From contig NC_084768.1 of NCBI RefSeq assembly GCF_028858725.1, positions 5,005,853 to 5,069,852 of the forward strand: DNA of 64,000 bases. Reading direction: 5' to 3'. The DNA is from Colius striatus. Lineage: Eukaryota > Chordata > Aves > Coliiformes > Coliidae. Every line of letters begins with the position of its first letter. Within the stretch, counting starts at the first letter, position 1. The translations under genes and the position numbers were made by a program. Under the pieces are notes generated by a model. It saw only the letters and a list, made by a program, of their open reading frames with translations. It had not been told where the DNA came from and did no database searches. This document shows, piece by piece, positions 1 to 11,800 of this stretch.

Positions 1-374
1 AGGTACTAACAGCACTTCAAATGACACTTTATCGAATAACCGAAACACTGCCACAGGCATGTGAAAAGAACATGTAATGAAGTGTGGAAAGCAGAATGAT
101 TATGTGATATCATATGTGCAGACACACGTGTACCTGTATGTACATAGCTACCTGTAATCATGCATAGTTACAATTTGCACCTAAGTTTTGTTTATAAAAT
201 ATCATGCTGACAGAAATGTTCGTATGCTAAGTTAATATTGGTGTTGGCAACTTACATTAAAAAAAAATCTGGGCAGAAATAATCAAAATCAATATAGAAC
301 ATATGCAGATTTTGTCCTTGGATGTGCCTAATGTTTTGCTCCCTATAGAACCTGTACCCTTGAATTGTGAATTC
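1..374. other. intergenic, nothing recognised
   Basis: AT-rich sequence without coding potential, splice-like exon or known repeat that I can recognise. Confidence 0.5.
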
Positions 375-885
375 ATAGAATCATAGAATCACAGAATGGT
401 AGGGGTTGGAAGGGACCTTTAGAGATCATCCAGTCCAACCCCCCTGCAGAAGCAGGGTCACCTAGATCAGGTCGCACAGGAACATGTCCAGGCGGGTCTT
501 GAAGCCCTCCAAGGAAGGAGCCTCCACAGCCCCTCTGGGCAGCCTGTGCCAGGGCTCTCTCACTCAAACACTGAAACAGTTTTTTCTTATGTTTAAGTGG
601 AACTTTTTGTGTTCCAGCTTCATCCCATCACCCCTTGTCCTGTTGCTAGCTACAATAGAAAAAAGGGATGTCCCAAGCTCCTGACACCCACTCTTTAGAT
701 ATTTATAAATGTTAATAAGATCCCCCCTCAGTCTCCTGTTCTCCAGACTAAACAGCCCCAGGTCCCGCAGCCTTTCCTCCTATGAAAGATGTTCTATACC
801 CTTGATCATCTTGGTGGCCCTGCACTGGACTCTCTCCAGCACTTCCCTGTCCCTCTTGAGCCCAGAACTGGACACAATGGAATTA
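375..885 (-). mobile_element. CR1 LINE, 5'-truncated, minus strand
   Basis: The 3' end of the element faces the left edge: the + strand starts with the ATTCTRTG terminal repeat read backwards (tcatagaatcatagaatcac), then the conserved CR1 3' UTR core (ggtaggggttggaagggacc) and runs into the complement of the last part of CR1 ORF2 (about 720-885, including ctctccagcac). About 510 bases remain of an element of roughly 4.5 kb. The rest was lost by the usual 5' truncation at insertion. It carries no intact frame. Confidence 0.95.
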
Positions 886-2234
886 ACCATCTCCATCAGA
901 CATTTGCTTTGGCACTACCAAGGCTGTGGCTTTGGCATCTCATAGTCAGGCAGAATTCTTAATTTTAGCTTCCCAGAACTTGCTACACAATTTATTTTTA
1001 AAAGGAAGCCATAAATTGTTGCAATTATCTAAAAATGCATTGATTGCATATATAATAAAGCAACCACTATCCATTGGTAAGGACTAATTAGTATGATAAT
1101 TAGCATTGCACTCTGTGCCTCATAAACAAAGGATGAATTACAAGTTTCAGTTCTCAGCATCCTAATGACTGTGGCACAGTCCACAGAGTGGAAAATAATT
1201 GAAGGAAATATGACACACAGTTCCACGATGACATAATTACAAGCCTTAATAAGAAAGGTTTTCTGGAGAGAGGCTTTGTAGATACCACAGGAACTCAGCT
1301 GAGTGTTTGTCACAGCTTATGACTTTATCTGCTCTAAATGTATAACTACCTTTCATTCCTGTCTCAGAAATTCAAGACTCCAATGCCCTTCTTTGTTCAT
1401 TGTTTGATTTTGGCAGTAGCTTGCTATCACCAAACTCACAAAGGCAGCAGATGACTTTGCAGGAGCACTAGATCATCTTCACTGTACAAAGAGCATCACC
1501 AGGTATTTCTGCACCCACTTAAGTTGTGGAAGGACTATAAGGAAGCTCCAAAGTTGAGAGAAGTAGCAGGGAGGGCTTTCTCCTGAACAGCATTTTACAT
1601 GACAGCAGGTCCTTGTGTCCTTCATTTGGAGAGTGCAGGTTCAATGCTGGTCTTCTCAGATTTTGGCCAAGGACATCTGGAAACATCTTATCCCAGATGC
1701 AGATTATAGCAGCTACAGCAATGCAAAACTTCCCTTATTATGTGTATTGACCAGCCTGGATCAGAGTTCCTAGTGCTAGTCATTCACCATAAATCCAATT
1801 GTGCTAGTGCCACGACTAAATTCCATGCGAGTCACTTCCAGCCCCTTCAGACATCTCAGCTGTTTGCAGAAAACTTTTTAGATCTTCAAAGACAGCAAAA
1901 ATAACTTTAAATTATTTCTCTTTTACTACACAATCCTTAAATCCACTTGCATTCATTCTTTGATCTAGACTTTCTCCCTGTGCAGTACAACCCAGGGGGT
2001 GAGTATGAGCTCTGTTTGTTCCCTTTTCTTAGGATGTGCATCTCTTGCAACACTGCTTGCTCTAGTTCCTAAATTGCTACAGCCCCTTCCTTACACTGAA
2101 AAATGGCCAGAGAGCAGAGTGAGATATAAGAACTAGGGAAGGTACCACAGTCTGTTCAAAGCTTGGGAAATGAGCTGCAAAAGTTGAGTGAAAGGACAAG
2201 AGGTGAGGTCACAGAGTGGAGTTCCAAGCAGTGG
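886..2234. other. intergenic, nothing recognised
   Basis: No exon with CLCA similarity, no recognisable repeat and no long frame. The short open frames here have no recognisable protein features. Confidence 0.45.
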
Positions 2235-2354
2235 CCTGTGGCAGGTCCATGTTGGAGCTGGCTGGGGCTAGCTCTGACAGAAGAAGCTTCTAGCAACTTC
2301 TCACCACTGGTAGCTCCATCTGCCACCAAAACCTTCCCCCTCAAATCCAATACA
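2235..2354 (-). mobile_element. fragment of an endogenous-retrovirus LTR, minus strand
   Basis: This stretch aligns by eye to the right end of the LTR at 16701-17298: both have a tccat(g/c)tt(g/a)gagctggct-like block, an agaagcttc(t)-like block, then gctaccaaaacct-like sequence ending in caataca or cactaca. Only the outer 120 bases of one LTR end remain. No retroviral coding sequence is attached. Confidence 0.65.
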
Positions 2355-3184
2355 GTTAGTTAGCCTTGCTTCTCCACGTGCCACTTTTCACTTGTAGCTA
2401 TCAGAGGCTGAGCAAATGATAAGAGACACGTCTGAGGTTTGCCTTCTGATCTATCTGAAGCAGAGGTAGGTGCTCACTACCAAACCCTCTAATTTGCAAG
2501 TGCCAATTCAGTCATCTTCTGCTGTCCCTCAGATGCCTGACGTTCTCTACACACATAGTGGCAGCTCCTTCTTGGAAACATGGTAATGACCTGTACACCC
2601 CTCAACATGAAGTGGTGAAAAAATGGGAAAATACATCAATTTTGCACCTAACTGCCTGGTAAATGATTGTTTGATAGACACCTAAGGCTCACAGGGTAAA
2701 TTCTCTAAACCATTTTACCAGTTTGCCCTCAGCTGTCTACAACAACAGACTGAAGAACAAGAAGACTGGAGAATATAGACCAGTTGTTTAACACTTTCCT
2801 GTATGCTTCCCACACATTTTAGTAGCATGTGCTGTGGTGTAAGACCTGTGTTAGATGTAGAAACATAACCTTTTGTTCCTAATCCCTTAGTACTGTGTAA
2901 TGGAAAATGAAGTGTTGGCTTGTTGAGGATAGTTCCCCTTACAATGTCAAATATTAAATTACAGTTTGATGCTTGGTTTATTCTCATGGAACTGTATATT
3001 ACAAAGCATCATTGTTTTATCATACATTTCTAGAGACACAATTCAAGTTCAAACACATAATAGTAAAATAAGCCAATTTTAAAAGATGTGAAAGCTAAGA
3101 GTTTTAAAGGATATTACTTCAAGTTAGTCACATTTAGTCACAGAAGTGAATTACCTAAGGTCAAGTGTTGCTGGAAGGTGTGCA
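2355..3184. other. intergenic, nothing recognised
   Basis: I searched for upstream exons of the CLCA2-like relic (equivalents of exons 1-3) and found none here. Confidence 0.4.
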
Positions 3185-3276
3185 GTCTGATCTAGGTGAA
3201 CCTGCCTTACCAGGACGTTGGACTAGATGATTTCTAGAGGTCCCTTCCAGCCCTGACCATTCTGTGATTCTTTGAG
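3185..3276 (+). mobile_element. CR1 3'-end fragment, plus strand
   Basis: It holds the CR1 3' UTR block (tgatctaggtgaacctgcc, then gttggactagatgatttctagaggtcccttccagccc) and ends in attctgtgattct. It is a short, moderately diverged fragment just 5' of the CLCA2-like relic exon. Confidence 0.9.
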
Positions 3277-3343
3277 TTACAATTCAGAAAGTCCAATGGC
3301 TGACTACATTTACCATATATTTGCCCTCCTGTTCTCCCTGAAG

Positions 3344-3450
3344 GCAGAATCTGTGTTCATGTGTGGGCCCACCTTTCATGGGATGTTTGATATAAATGAC
3401 AGTGATAGACATTTCTGTGAGACTGGGCAGAATCAGATTAAAGTTACAAG
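3344..3450 (+). pseudogene. CLCA2-like relic, exon-4 equivalent
   Basis: This is a decayed copy of the CLCA exon that carries the zinc-protease motif. It sits between an acceptor AG (3342-3343) and an intact GT donor (3451), with the same phases as exon 4 of the intact gene at 8221-8338. The first part reads G-R-I-C-V-H-V-W-A-H-L-S-W-D-V. After a one-base frame change it continues F-D-I-N-D-S-D-R-H-F and ends GQNQIKVTR. The motif HExxH has become HVWAH, so the catalytic glutamate is gone. The GQNQIKVTR ending matches human CLCA2 from memory, not the exon ending of the downstream intact gene (EASVEAT). The frame change plus the lost glutamate make it a pseudogene. The remaining exons were not found apart from the next entry. 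Confidence 0.85.
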
Positions 3451-4372
3451 GTAATTCAGCAATTTCTTTCTTTTACAAGCCCTTTGTGGCAGGCTTTAGA
3501 AACCTGGCTGATCTTTTTCTATAAACTTTTGAGGTATTCCTTTTTCTTATCATCCTTATTTTATCCCTCATTAAATATCTTTCCTATTTTATGGTTAGAT
3601 TATGTGATTTTCTCTGTATTCATCTTTACATGTTTCTGTGGTTGATGGCTCGACAGTGTTGATGAGCATTACTTTTTTTATGAACTCACCCTGGAGACTT
3701 CATCACTTCTGTCTGTGCTCTGCCACCAGAGAGGAAATGATGCTCCTCCTTCCCCTTCTCACAGTGTTTATCTAAGCTTTTCCTCCTTTTCTCACCTCTC
3801 CCTTCTCTGGCTACGCTGCAGCTTCGGGGCTTTCCTATTACACTTCTGGGTCTTTCTTGCTTCAAACTGTCTTTTTCCATCTTTGCTACCTCTGCACAAC
3901 TTTACCACAGGGTCTCACTACTGCAGAAGTGCCTGGCTCTCTATCTGCTTTTCCTCTCTGTCCACATGACCAAGGGACTCTAAGAAACAAAGCTTTTTAT
4001 ACAGCATAGTTGACCTGCAACTCACTGCCCAAATGTCTGTTCAAATGATAAGCCAGGAAGCCATTTCACAAGCATTTTCCAGGGTACAGCAGAATTTGGA
4101 AGTGGCAACTACTTAGTTAATGACTACTTCTGCAATTGTAAACTTTAAATCTGTAGCTGTAATATTTTTACTCAGGCAATGGACCAAAGTGATAGAGAAC
4201 TAAATAAATCAATTACTATTCTTTGTGCCACTTTGCAACATACACTCATATCTTTTTACAAGCATAACTGGTTTGTGTGGGCAGACTGCAGATTACACTC
4301 CAAGCACTGCTAATGTCAGCATTGTATTCAGACAGGGTTTATAAGTGGAAGTGTATACTGTTTAATCTTTAG

Positions 4373-4545
4373 ATGTTCCTCTGATCTTATTGGCATCTGT
4401 ATCTGCAAAAAAAATTTCCTGCACTGAAGACAATTGTGTCATTAAGAAGTTGACATGGATTTTTAAGGGAAGATCCTATCAAATAATTTATCAAGGAATT
4501 AGAATAAAATATCTAGTTGCTTCTGGACAAATTTCTTCAAGTACA
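4373..4545 (+). pseudogene. CLCA2-like relic, exon-5 equivalent
   Basis: It follows the acceptor atctttag (AG at 4371-4372) in the phase expected from the relic exon at 3344-3450, about 920 bases upstream. It reads C-S-S-D-L-I-G-I-C-I-C-K-K-N. After a frame change near 4420 it continues C-T-E-D-N-C-V-I-K-K-L. The spacing of cysteines and the CSSD start correspond to human CLCA2 (CSSDITGI and ENCIISKL, from memory). The 3' part after about 4460 is barely alignable and no clear donor remains, so the right boundary is set from the 172-base length of the equivalent intact exon (9023-9194). Confidence 0.8.
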
Positions 4546-5410
4546 AAGTGAGAAAGGAGGAGGAGGGAAAGGACAGCCACACAGAGTATTGTGGCTTGCT
4601 TGACAGTTCCCACTCAAGAAAATCACATTTTATTCATCTAAACGCAAACAATGCATTTGGGAAAACACTTAAAAGGGGAGATTTTACCAAATAACAAGTA
4701 TTGTGCACAGAATTTATCAACATTTTACTTTCTCACTGATCTAATCTTGCTTTTTCTATTGTTTCTATTCCATGTTACATAATCACTGCATTGTTTAGGC
4801 TTTTTTTCCAGGAAATTCCAGTTGTGTTTTTACAATTTTCACTCTTTTCTAAAATGAGCAGAGCACAGATCCCCTGAAGAGGCATAAAGAAATTAAGTTG
4901 GTTATTTTTAGGTCACAATAAAATATCAAGTATTTCCTCCTCAAATTAAGACATAATTAAATGTAGCCAATGTACGTGATGTAACTACTTGCATAGAACA
5001 TCAGTGTCTTGTTGCAAACTGTTACACCTCCTTTCAACATAGAGCTGGTGTTAGGAGCAGGTGTGAATCCCTCAGGGACAGGGCACAACACTCGATGTGT
5101 GAAAGCTTTGGCTTTATGGACAGTGTAGTGTTACCACGGTGGGAGCCCCAGGACAGTAACACTAATTGAAACAAGGTCCCGATGCAGCAGAGCCCTGCTC
5201 AGGAGTAAAGCTCATGGATAAGCATTGCAGGGGTGGATAATCAAACTTGTGCTGATTAATATATCATACATATGCAATGTCCTGTTTGGCTCATTAGTGA
5301 AGTCACTGATGTAATGAAGGTCCTGCTGCCCAAATGCAGAGATCTGCAGCTGGCTGTCACATTAGTGGCTGTGAAATGGCAAGGAAGTGAACAAACCCAG
5401 GTTATTGTGG
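4546..5410. other. upstream flank of the CLCA gene, nothing recognised
   Basis: I looked for the sixth and later exons of the CLCA2-like relic (a VVEFCN-like start) and did not find them. Mostly AT-rich sequence; 5040-5400 is less AT-rich and might be an old repeat that I cannot name. Confidence 0.4.
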
Positions 5411-5541
5411 CAGTGAGATAAAACACGGTTGGGACTCTACGTACTGGGATGGGAAGAAGTAAACTATCCCAGGCTGAAGTAATGAGAAGATAAGATGTGC
5501 TTGGGAGTCTAAATACTCGGATGAGGGTGGTGCACTACCCC
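5411..5541 (+). repeat. imperfect tandem duplication in the CLCA proximal promoter
   Basis: Copy A is 5411-5470 and copy B is 5480-5541, offset by about 70 bases. Both read (a/g)(t)gaga..ataa(a/g), then ttggga(c/g)tcta..tact(g/c)ggatg, then an acta(t/c)ccc end. Copy B contains AGATAAG, a GATA-factor-type site, and copy A contains GAGATAAAA. The pair ends about 40 bases before the TATA box, which places it in the core promoter region. Confidence 0.65.
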
Positions 5542-5581
5542 GTGTTACCATAGTGAAGTCTTCTCTCGCCTTACAGGCAGA

Positions 5582-5589
5582 TATATAAA
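5582..5589 (+). promoter_or_regulatory. TATA box of the CLCA gene
   Basis: TATATAAA lies 57 bases upstream of the chosen ATG at 5646. A start site 25-30 bases downstream (about 5610) would leave a 5' leader of some 35 bases. It would also place the in-frame ATG at 5598 outside the transcript, which supports 5646 as the start codon. Confidence 0.7.
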
Positions 5590-5645
5590 TAAGACTGATG
5601 AGCAATCACTTTTCTAACCAAGAATCTTGCAAAGGGGGATCAGTA

Positions 5646-5804
5646 ATGGCAGTGATTAGGAGTTCGGTATTTTTGCTGTCTTTTCAGCTCCTGTATGTGG
5701 CAAAAGGATCTATGGTATGGCTAAATAAGAATGGCTATGAGGATTTGGTTGTTGCAATTAATCCCCAGGTGCCAGAAGATGCCAACATAATTCTAAACAC
5801 AATG
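5646..5804 (+). CDS. CLCA1: CLCA exon 1 (signal peptide)
   Basis: Residues 1-53. The start MAVIRSS is followed by a hydrophobic run ([12 protein letters not shown]) and a likely cleavage after about residue 21. It then has the family block [17 protein letters not shown]. The donor is atg|gtaaga, phase 0. An in-frame ATG at 5598 is rejected because it lies only about 10 bases beyond the TATA box. Confidence 0.9.
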
Positions 5805-8800
5805 GTAAGAACATTTGCATTTGCATGTGTTGTTTCTCAGCAGTTGCAACTTGACTTTTCTGCATGGAAAATAGCATGAATCAGGTGCAGCTCTCATTCT
5901 TGTCAGTATTTTTTTCTTGTTGTTTTGAATTAATCATGGATTAATCCCATGGTTACTAAATTAGTAATTTCTAATTTGTCTTGCAATCTGTTGTCACTCC
6001 AAAGAGCACTAATTCCCTCTGATAATGCTGTAATATCTTTGTTGGGAGACAAATTGAATCTTTCAAGTACCTTTCCAAATTATGTTTACATGAAAAGATG
6101 TCCTATGAACATTTGTTTAATAGCCATTGATTATACTACTGTTTGTCATTAGCTAGTATGGCTCCTAATATTACTCTAAAAACTATAAATGAAAAAAAAG
6201 TTTTGGTTTTATGGCATTGCTGGGCTTAACTTTTACTCCAATTCATGTAAATGCTTCCAGGGATAAATGTCCCTAGAAAAAGGATGCTGGCTCTTAACGC
6301 AAATAAATTGTTTCCTACAAAGTCAAATCATTTTAGTAAAAACCTGCTGGACAGGACACTTCTGACAAATGTCCAGGTCCTGCAGTATGTCTCATACTCA
6401 GGATTAGCACTCATTCTCACTCTCAGTCCTGGCAAACTGAATCACTTCATGAAATCTCTTTTAGCTGAAGTTTGTGTGCATGTAACACGGATATTTGATT
6501 CCAAAGCTTTTGTCACAGCTTGATTCTTAGTTTCTAACAAGCCTATGTGACTAGAGTTTTGTTCCCTCCTTCCTGTTTGGGGTTTCTTTTTAACACTTAG
6601 CTGTTAATGGAGAGAAAAATAAACAAATGGAACACTTTTTTCTGATGCCTCTACTTCAAGAGAAGTGGTTTAAAAGCAAGAGAAAAAGAAAGTAATGGGA
6701 GCATGTAGCAGCCGTAATACAAAAATGAAGAAATGCAAAACAGCAAATTTGATAGAAAAATTATTACATCAGTCAGACGAATGAAATGCAGGTTCAGTGT
6801 TGAATCTTGACCTTACTTGCAGTCAGGTCAGTGTAAATTTAAGTATGAAATCCTTGTATTTCCTCTCATATGAAGGCTGTAGTGTGAATTTTATCTTAAG
6901 GTCTGATTAAGAGAACTGGTGAAAGACTTAGAATTATAGCTGCTTTGCCTATTTTTTCTGACCAAAGATTATAATACTCAGTTTTGTGTTATATTCTTAG
7001 TTCTACTTTATTGTACTGCTATTTCTTGACAAGGCTGAATGATTCTTTGTACATAGAGTCAATTGTTTAGTATTCATATTTTTCTTTCATTCCTTAGAAC
7101 ATGATTAAAAATGCTTCTAACTACCTGTTTGAAACGACAAAACATCGTTTTTTCTTCAAGTCTGTGAAAATTATAGTTCCTAAAACATGGAAGAAAAATA
7201 CCAGCTATTCAAGATTAAAAACAGAATCCTATGATAAGGTATGATTTAGAGAACTCATGGTTAGAAGAACAAGGAAAAGCTAGACTGATAAGGCTTACAT
7301 TACAAATCACAGCAAAATCTAGGACTAATCCTGAAGTTCTTAATCAAAAGTACTGAGAGTGTTTGTAGGATAAAGAAAAAATGCAGGAGTGAATCTATTC
7401 AACAAGAATCACCTACCTTTTCTCTACACGTTGTGTATGACTTGGTCTTATTTTTTCAGGCAGATGTCATTATAGCAGATCATTATATGAAACAAGTAGA
7501 TGATCCTTATACCTTACAGTATGGAGGATGTAAGGAGAAAGGACGGTACATCCATTTCACACCTCGCTTCTTGTTAAATGACAATTTAACTCATGTTTAT
7601 GGAGAAAAAGGTAATACTATTTAATTGCTTGGTTTATTATTTGTATGACTACAAGATTTTTCCAAGTGATTAATGGATTTGTGTACTTTAATTTGCTTGC
7701 TAAAATGAAAACAACTCTGAGATATATTTTTCAGGAGTTGTAAATAACTGTGAAATGTCTGAAGTTAAATCTGCAAACATGGAATGCAGAAGCTGCACTT
7801 CCCTTATTCCTCTGCACTTCCTTTATGACCACTTACCAAAAGAACTATCCAGCATCAATGTGTCTGATTTTGCACTATATTAAGTAAAAAAAATGTAAGA
7901 TTTCCTGCTTTTTGGGACAGAAACCACACAGAACCTAAGCTTCATAAAGAAATTTTTGTCAACTTGAAAGAAGGCCTCTAGAACAGTTCCTACATTTCTG
8001 AGTCAAATGTGAATAAAAATTCTAGTCCTGGTTGCTGAACTGATGCCTCCCTAGTTTTACCTCATGGAAAAAAGTATTATCCCAATTGCTTAACTATTTC
8101 ATAATCTTCCTGTATTACCTTGGCTAAGAATTATTTTAATTTTTCTAATGTCTAAGGAAGACATAGAGGAGCTTTAAACAGTTGTACTTAGAATGTGCAC
8201 ATGCTATTCTTTTCCAACAGGTCGAGTTTTTGTCCACGAATGGGCTCACTATCGGTGGGGGGTGTTCGATGAATACAGTAGTGAGAAGCCTTTTTACGTG
8301 TCTAGAAACTCTAAAGAAGCAAGTGTTGAAGCAACAAGGTATCATTTTTTTTATATTTCTGCTAACTACACAGGTTTAAAATGCCAATAACGTTTTCAGT
8401 ATTCTCATTGTTTGTGCTGAGTTTGTATGCCATAGAGTGGCCATGACCTGTTTGTATAAATATGCTTAGTCAGTAGCATCTATTGCCTGCTCTGCGCTTC
8501 AGAAAACCACAGCTGCCTTTGGTCCTGTTTTGTAAGAGGCTTAGGAGATTAGGCTGGAGAACCTTTTGCTCTGTGGGTAACTGCAGGCCTCAGCCACTAT
8601 TTGTTTCATACCTGTTTAACACAATTTTATTGAACATCAGTTATCAATAACACTGAAATTGCCTTAAAGAGTTTCTACAAAGAGGGACAATAACTGAATG
8701 GATGTAGAGAGTTCAGGATTGCCTTTTTTCCTATCTCAGACATATCAATACTCTTTGTATTGCAAATACTAGCAGGATGTCTTTCCTGCATAGCCTGTAA

Positions 8801-11800
8801 TTATCACAAATCACAAAAGACCACAAATGTTTTGTGATTTTAACTGATTAGTATGAGGACCCTGCCAGGCAGAGAAATGGACTACCTATGTACTTGTGCA
8901 GTGTCTAGTACAGTGCTGTGTCAACAGTAATTTGGCTTTGGGCAGCCAAAATTCAGATAAATAACCAGTTACAGAGCATATGTGTGTTCTTAACCAGCCC
9001 TGCCTATCTTCTCTTTCCTTAGCTGTCCAGTTGGTGTGAGTGGTATACCTGTTTCCCAAGACTGCAGCGAAGACAAGTGTGTGCTACAAAGCTGTGGATA
9101 TGATGGTCAGCTATATAAAAAAGGATGTATATTTATTCCAGATATACAACAAAATATCTCATCTTCTGTAATGAATTTGCAATACATACCTTCTGTAAGT
9201 ATTACTGTGCCTTTCTGGACATTAACGTTTGAGGTCCAGTCAATTATTTCTGCTGGAGAGAATGATCAGTCAGGTGTTTTTTTAATTTATCTTTCAAAGA
9301 ATGTGGATGATACTATCACTTCTATTAAAATCTGTTCAAAAGGGAAGACAAAGGAGCTACTAGAAATGATTTGACAGCTGTTTCCTATCAACAAGGGTGA
9401 GTTGTACCGCAGTGTCTACATGCTTCTTGCTCCATACTAGGAGAATCAGATCAACCAGCATAAATGAAGCATTCTTTCCAAATGCCTTGTCCATAAAATA
9501 ACTGTAAGTTTTGATCACTTTTTATGCAAACTGGCACCTGAACTGTGTTACCTGGTTAGCTCTATTACATTCCATTGCAGAGCAATCTGGTGTCCATCTA
9601 TCCTTAACACAGAAGCCCCAGCTCACCTTGTCTTGAAAGAAGCCAAGAAAACCAAGGCCTCCTTATGTCAGCTCTAATGTTCCAGTGTCTGTGAGAGGGT
9701 GCTGAGATGGTGGTTAGCAGGACAGACAGACTGCTTACAGGCTAGATCTCTGTGGAATGAGACCACAATTCTTCCAGCTATTGACATTAATTCTTTGGGC
9801 AAGCTCTTTCCAAGAACTTCACAGGTGTACTGGGTCTGGCTAGGATACAGTTAATTTGCTTCCTAATGGATCATATGATGCTGTAGTTTAGATTTTTGAC
9901 CAAAACAGTACCAGTAACATACAAATGTTTAACTTTAGCTGAACAGTGTCAAGGCCTTCTCTGTTTCTTGCTCTAGTGAACAGTGCAGTAGGCTGGAAGG
10001 GGACACAACCAGGCAGATGGCCCAAACTAACCTAAGAGACATTCTACATCATATAACATCCTTAGTAATAAAGGAAAAAGAGGGGTTTTCAGGAGGGTAA
10101 GCCATCTTATGCTCAGCATCAGCCTACCCACATGAAGTGGTGAAGGATTGCCTTTGCATTACTCACTTTATGTCTTCTCTCTTCTTTCACTTATCCTTCA
10201 CTTTTTTCTTTCTTTTTTTTTTTTGCTTTGTTTTGTTTTATCTTGACCCTAAAGTGTTTTTTTGCTTTTACTCCTTTTCTCTTCCCCTGTTCTACTGTGG
10301 AGGTGGAGGAAGTGTAGTGCTTATCTGCCCACCAGCAATGGCTCATGGTCTTCTCTCAGCAGTATGACATGCACATCCTGAAACATCCTAAATATTATCT
10401 CCCGCTTCTCTCAAAGTCTTGACTTTGTATCTTTTGCATGTTTCCTTATTCCATTCACGGGAACAGTTAGGCTATCAGCTTAACCCAATAAGTTGGTCAA
10501 ATATTCAGGCTGCTAACTTGTGCTGATCTCCATGCTGTTCAGCTGTGGTATTTACATTAGCGAGCTTGAATCTGGTAGGACCTCCATGAATCTGTTGCTC
10601 CAAGGATCTCAGTATTCACAAACTGAAAGCTGTGTTTGTACATGTCACAACATGCTTGTGCTTATTTAAAATCAGATAAATTCCTTCAGAGCACTTTCTT
10701 CTCTCTTCTAAGATACCGGCTGGCCATGCACCGTGTCTCAGAGGACCTTTGGACAGAACTTTACTTCCATTTGTCTTTTCCCCCACCATAAACTTCATAT
10801 TTTCTGAGATGTTTCCTTATGCTTATAATATTTGGTTCAGAATTCTTCTCAGCTTCAATCTGACTTTTTAGGTGGTTGAATTCTGTGATAAAAACAGTCA
10901 CAATAGTGAGGCTCCAAATATGCAGAATAAGATGTGCAACCATAAAAGCACGTGGGAAGTAATAATGGAATCTGATGACTTTCGGAACTCGGCTGTGCTA
11001 AATGCTTCTGCACCACCCTTTGAGACTACCTTCATGCTACTGCAGGCCCAAGACAGATCAGTTGCTTTTGTACTGGATGTTTCTGGGAGCATGTTAATGG
11101 TAAGAATAAGCATCTTATAAGCAATTTTTAACCAAAAAAAAAAAAGGTAAGAAACAGGAAAGGTTACTAAAAAAAAAGTAATCAGTCAAATCTGTCATTA
11201 ACTTGATTATTTTAAGGGGAAAAAAAAAGGATTACTCTTGTTCTCCTTGCTAATTTTAATTAGGAATTTCCTACAAGATATCACTTTAAAATATTGACCT
11301 ATAGGCCAGACTTAGTCTTTTTTTCTTTGGATGGTCATACCTTAAGCCAAAATATACATGAAGAATCATAAAGCAGTATATGCTCCACCTCTTCAGTTAA
11401 GGCTTAATATTGTGGGATTCTGCCATAGTGCTCCATGAACACATCTATCTCCAGACATGCCATTCAAGTCCATACGTGTTCTTGAGATTATCTTCAGCAA
11501 AGATCTGCCATTGTAATAAAAGATATTATTTTTGTGATACAGATGTCTACCAATCATGGTAGATTTTATTAAATGAATTAGCAAATAATAATGTAGTACT
11601 AAAAACTAAGGTAATTATGAAATAAATAGTGCAAGGATAGTTCCAGAGAGAGAAATGATTTCAAATACAACTTCTTTTTTTCAGTAATCCCTTCAAATAC
11701 TTGCATTTAAAATACCCATCCTTTTACTTTAATATTAATTATATGTTCAAAACATAAATATAGAAAAATAATATAAATACACAAATATAAACCTACTCTT

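Noticed and set aside
373-945. Open frames on both strands over 373-945
   Set aside because: They are translations of a CR1 copy and its flank, not genes.
3272-3454. 60-codon frame read as a small gene
   Set aside because: Its useful part is the CLCA2-like relic exon at 3344-3450. The upstream codons are intron, and the true exon frame is broken.
5040-5400. Possible LTR or other repeat upstream of the CLCA promoter
   Set aside because: Composition differs from the flanks, but I could not match it to a family or find terminal repeats.
5598-5645. Upstream in-frame ATG as the CLCA start
   Set aside because: It is only about 10 bases past the TATA box, so it probably lies outside the mRNA. It would also put a polar stretch before the signal peptide.
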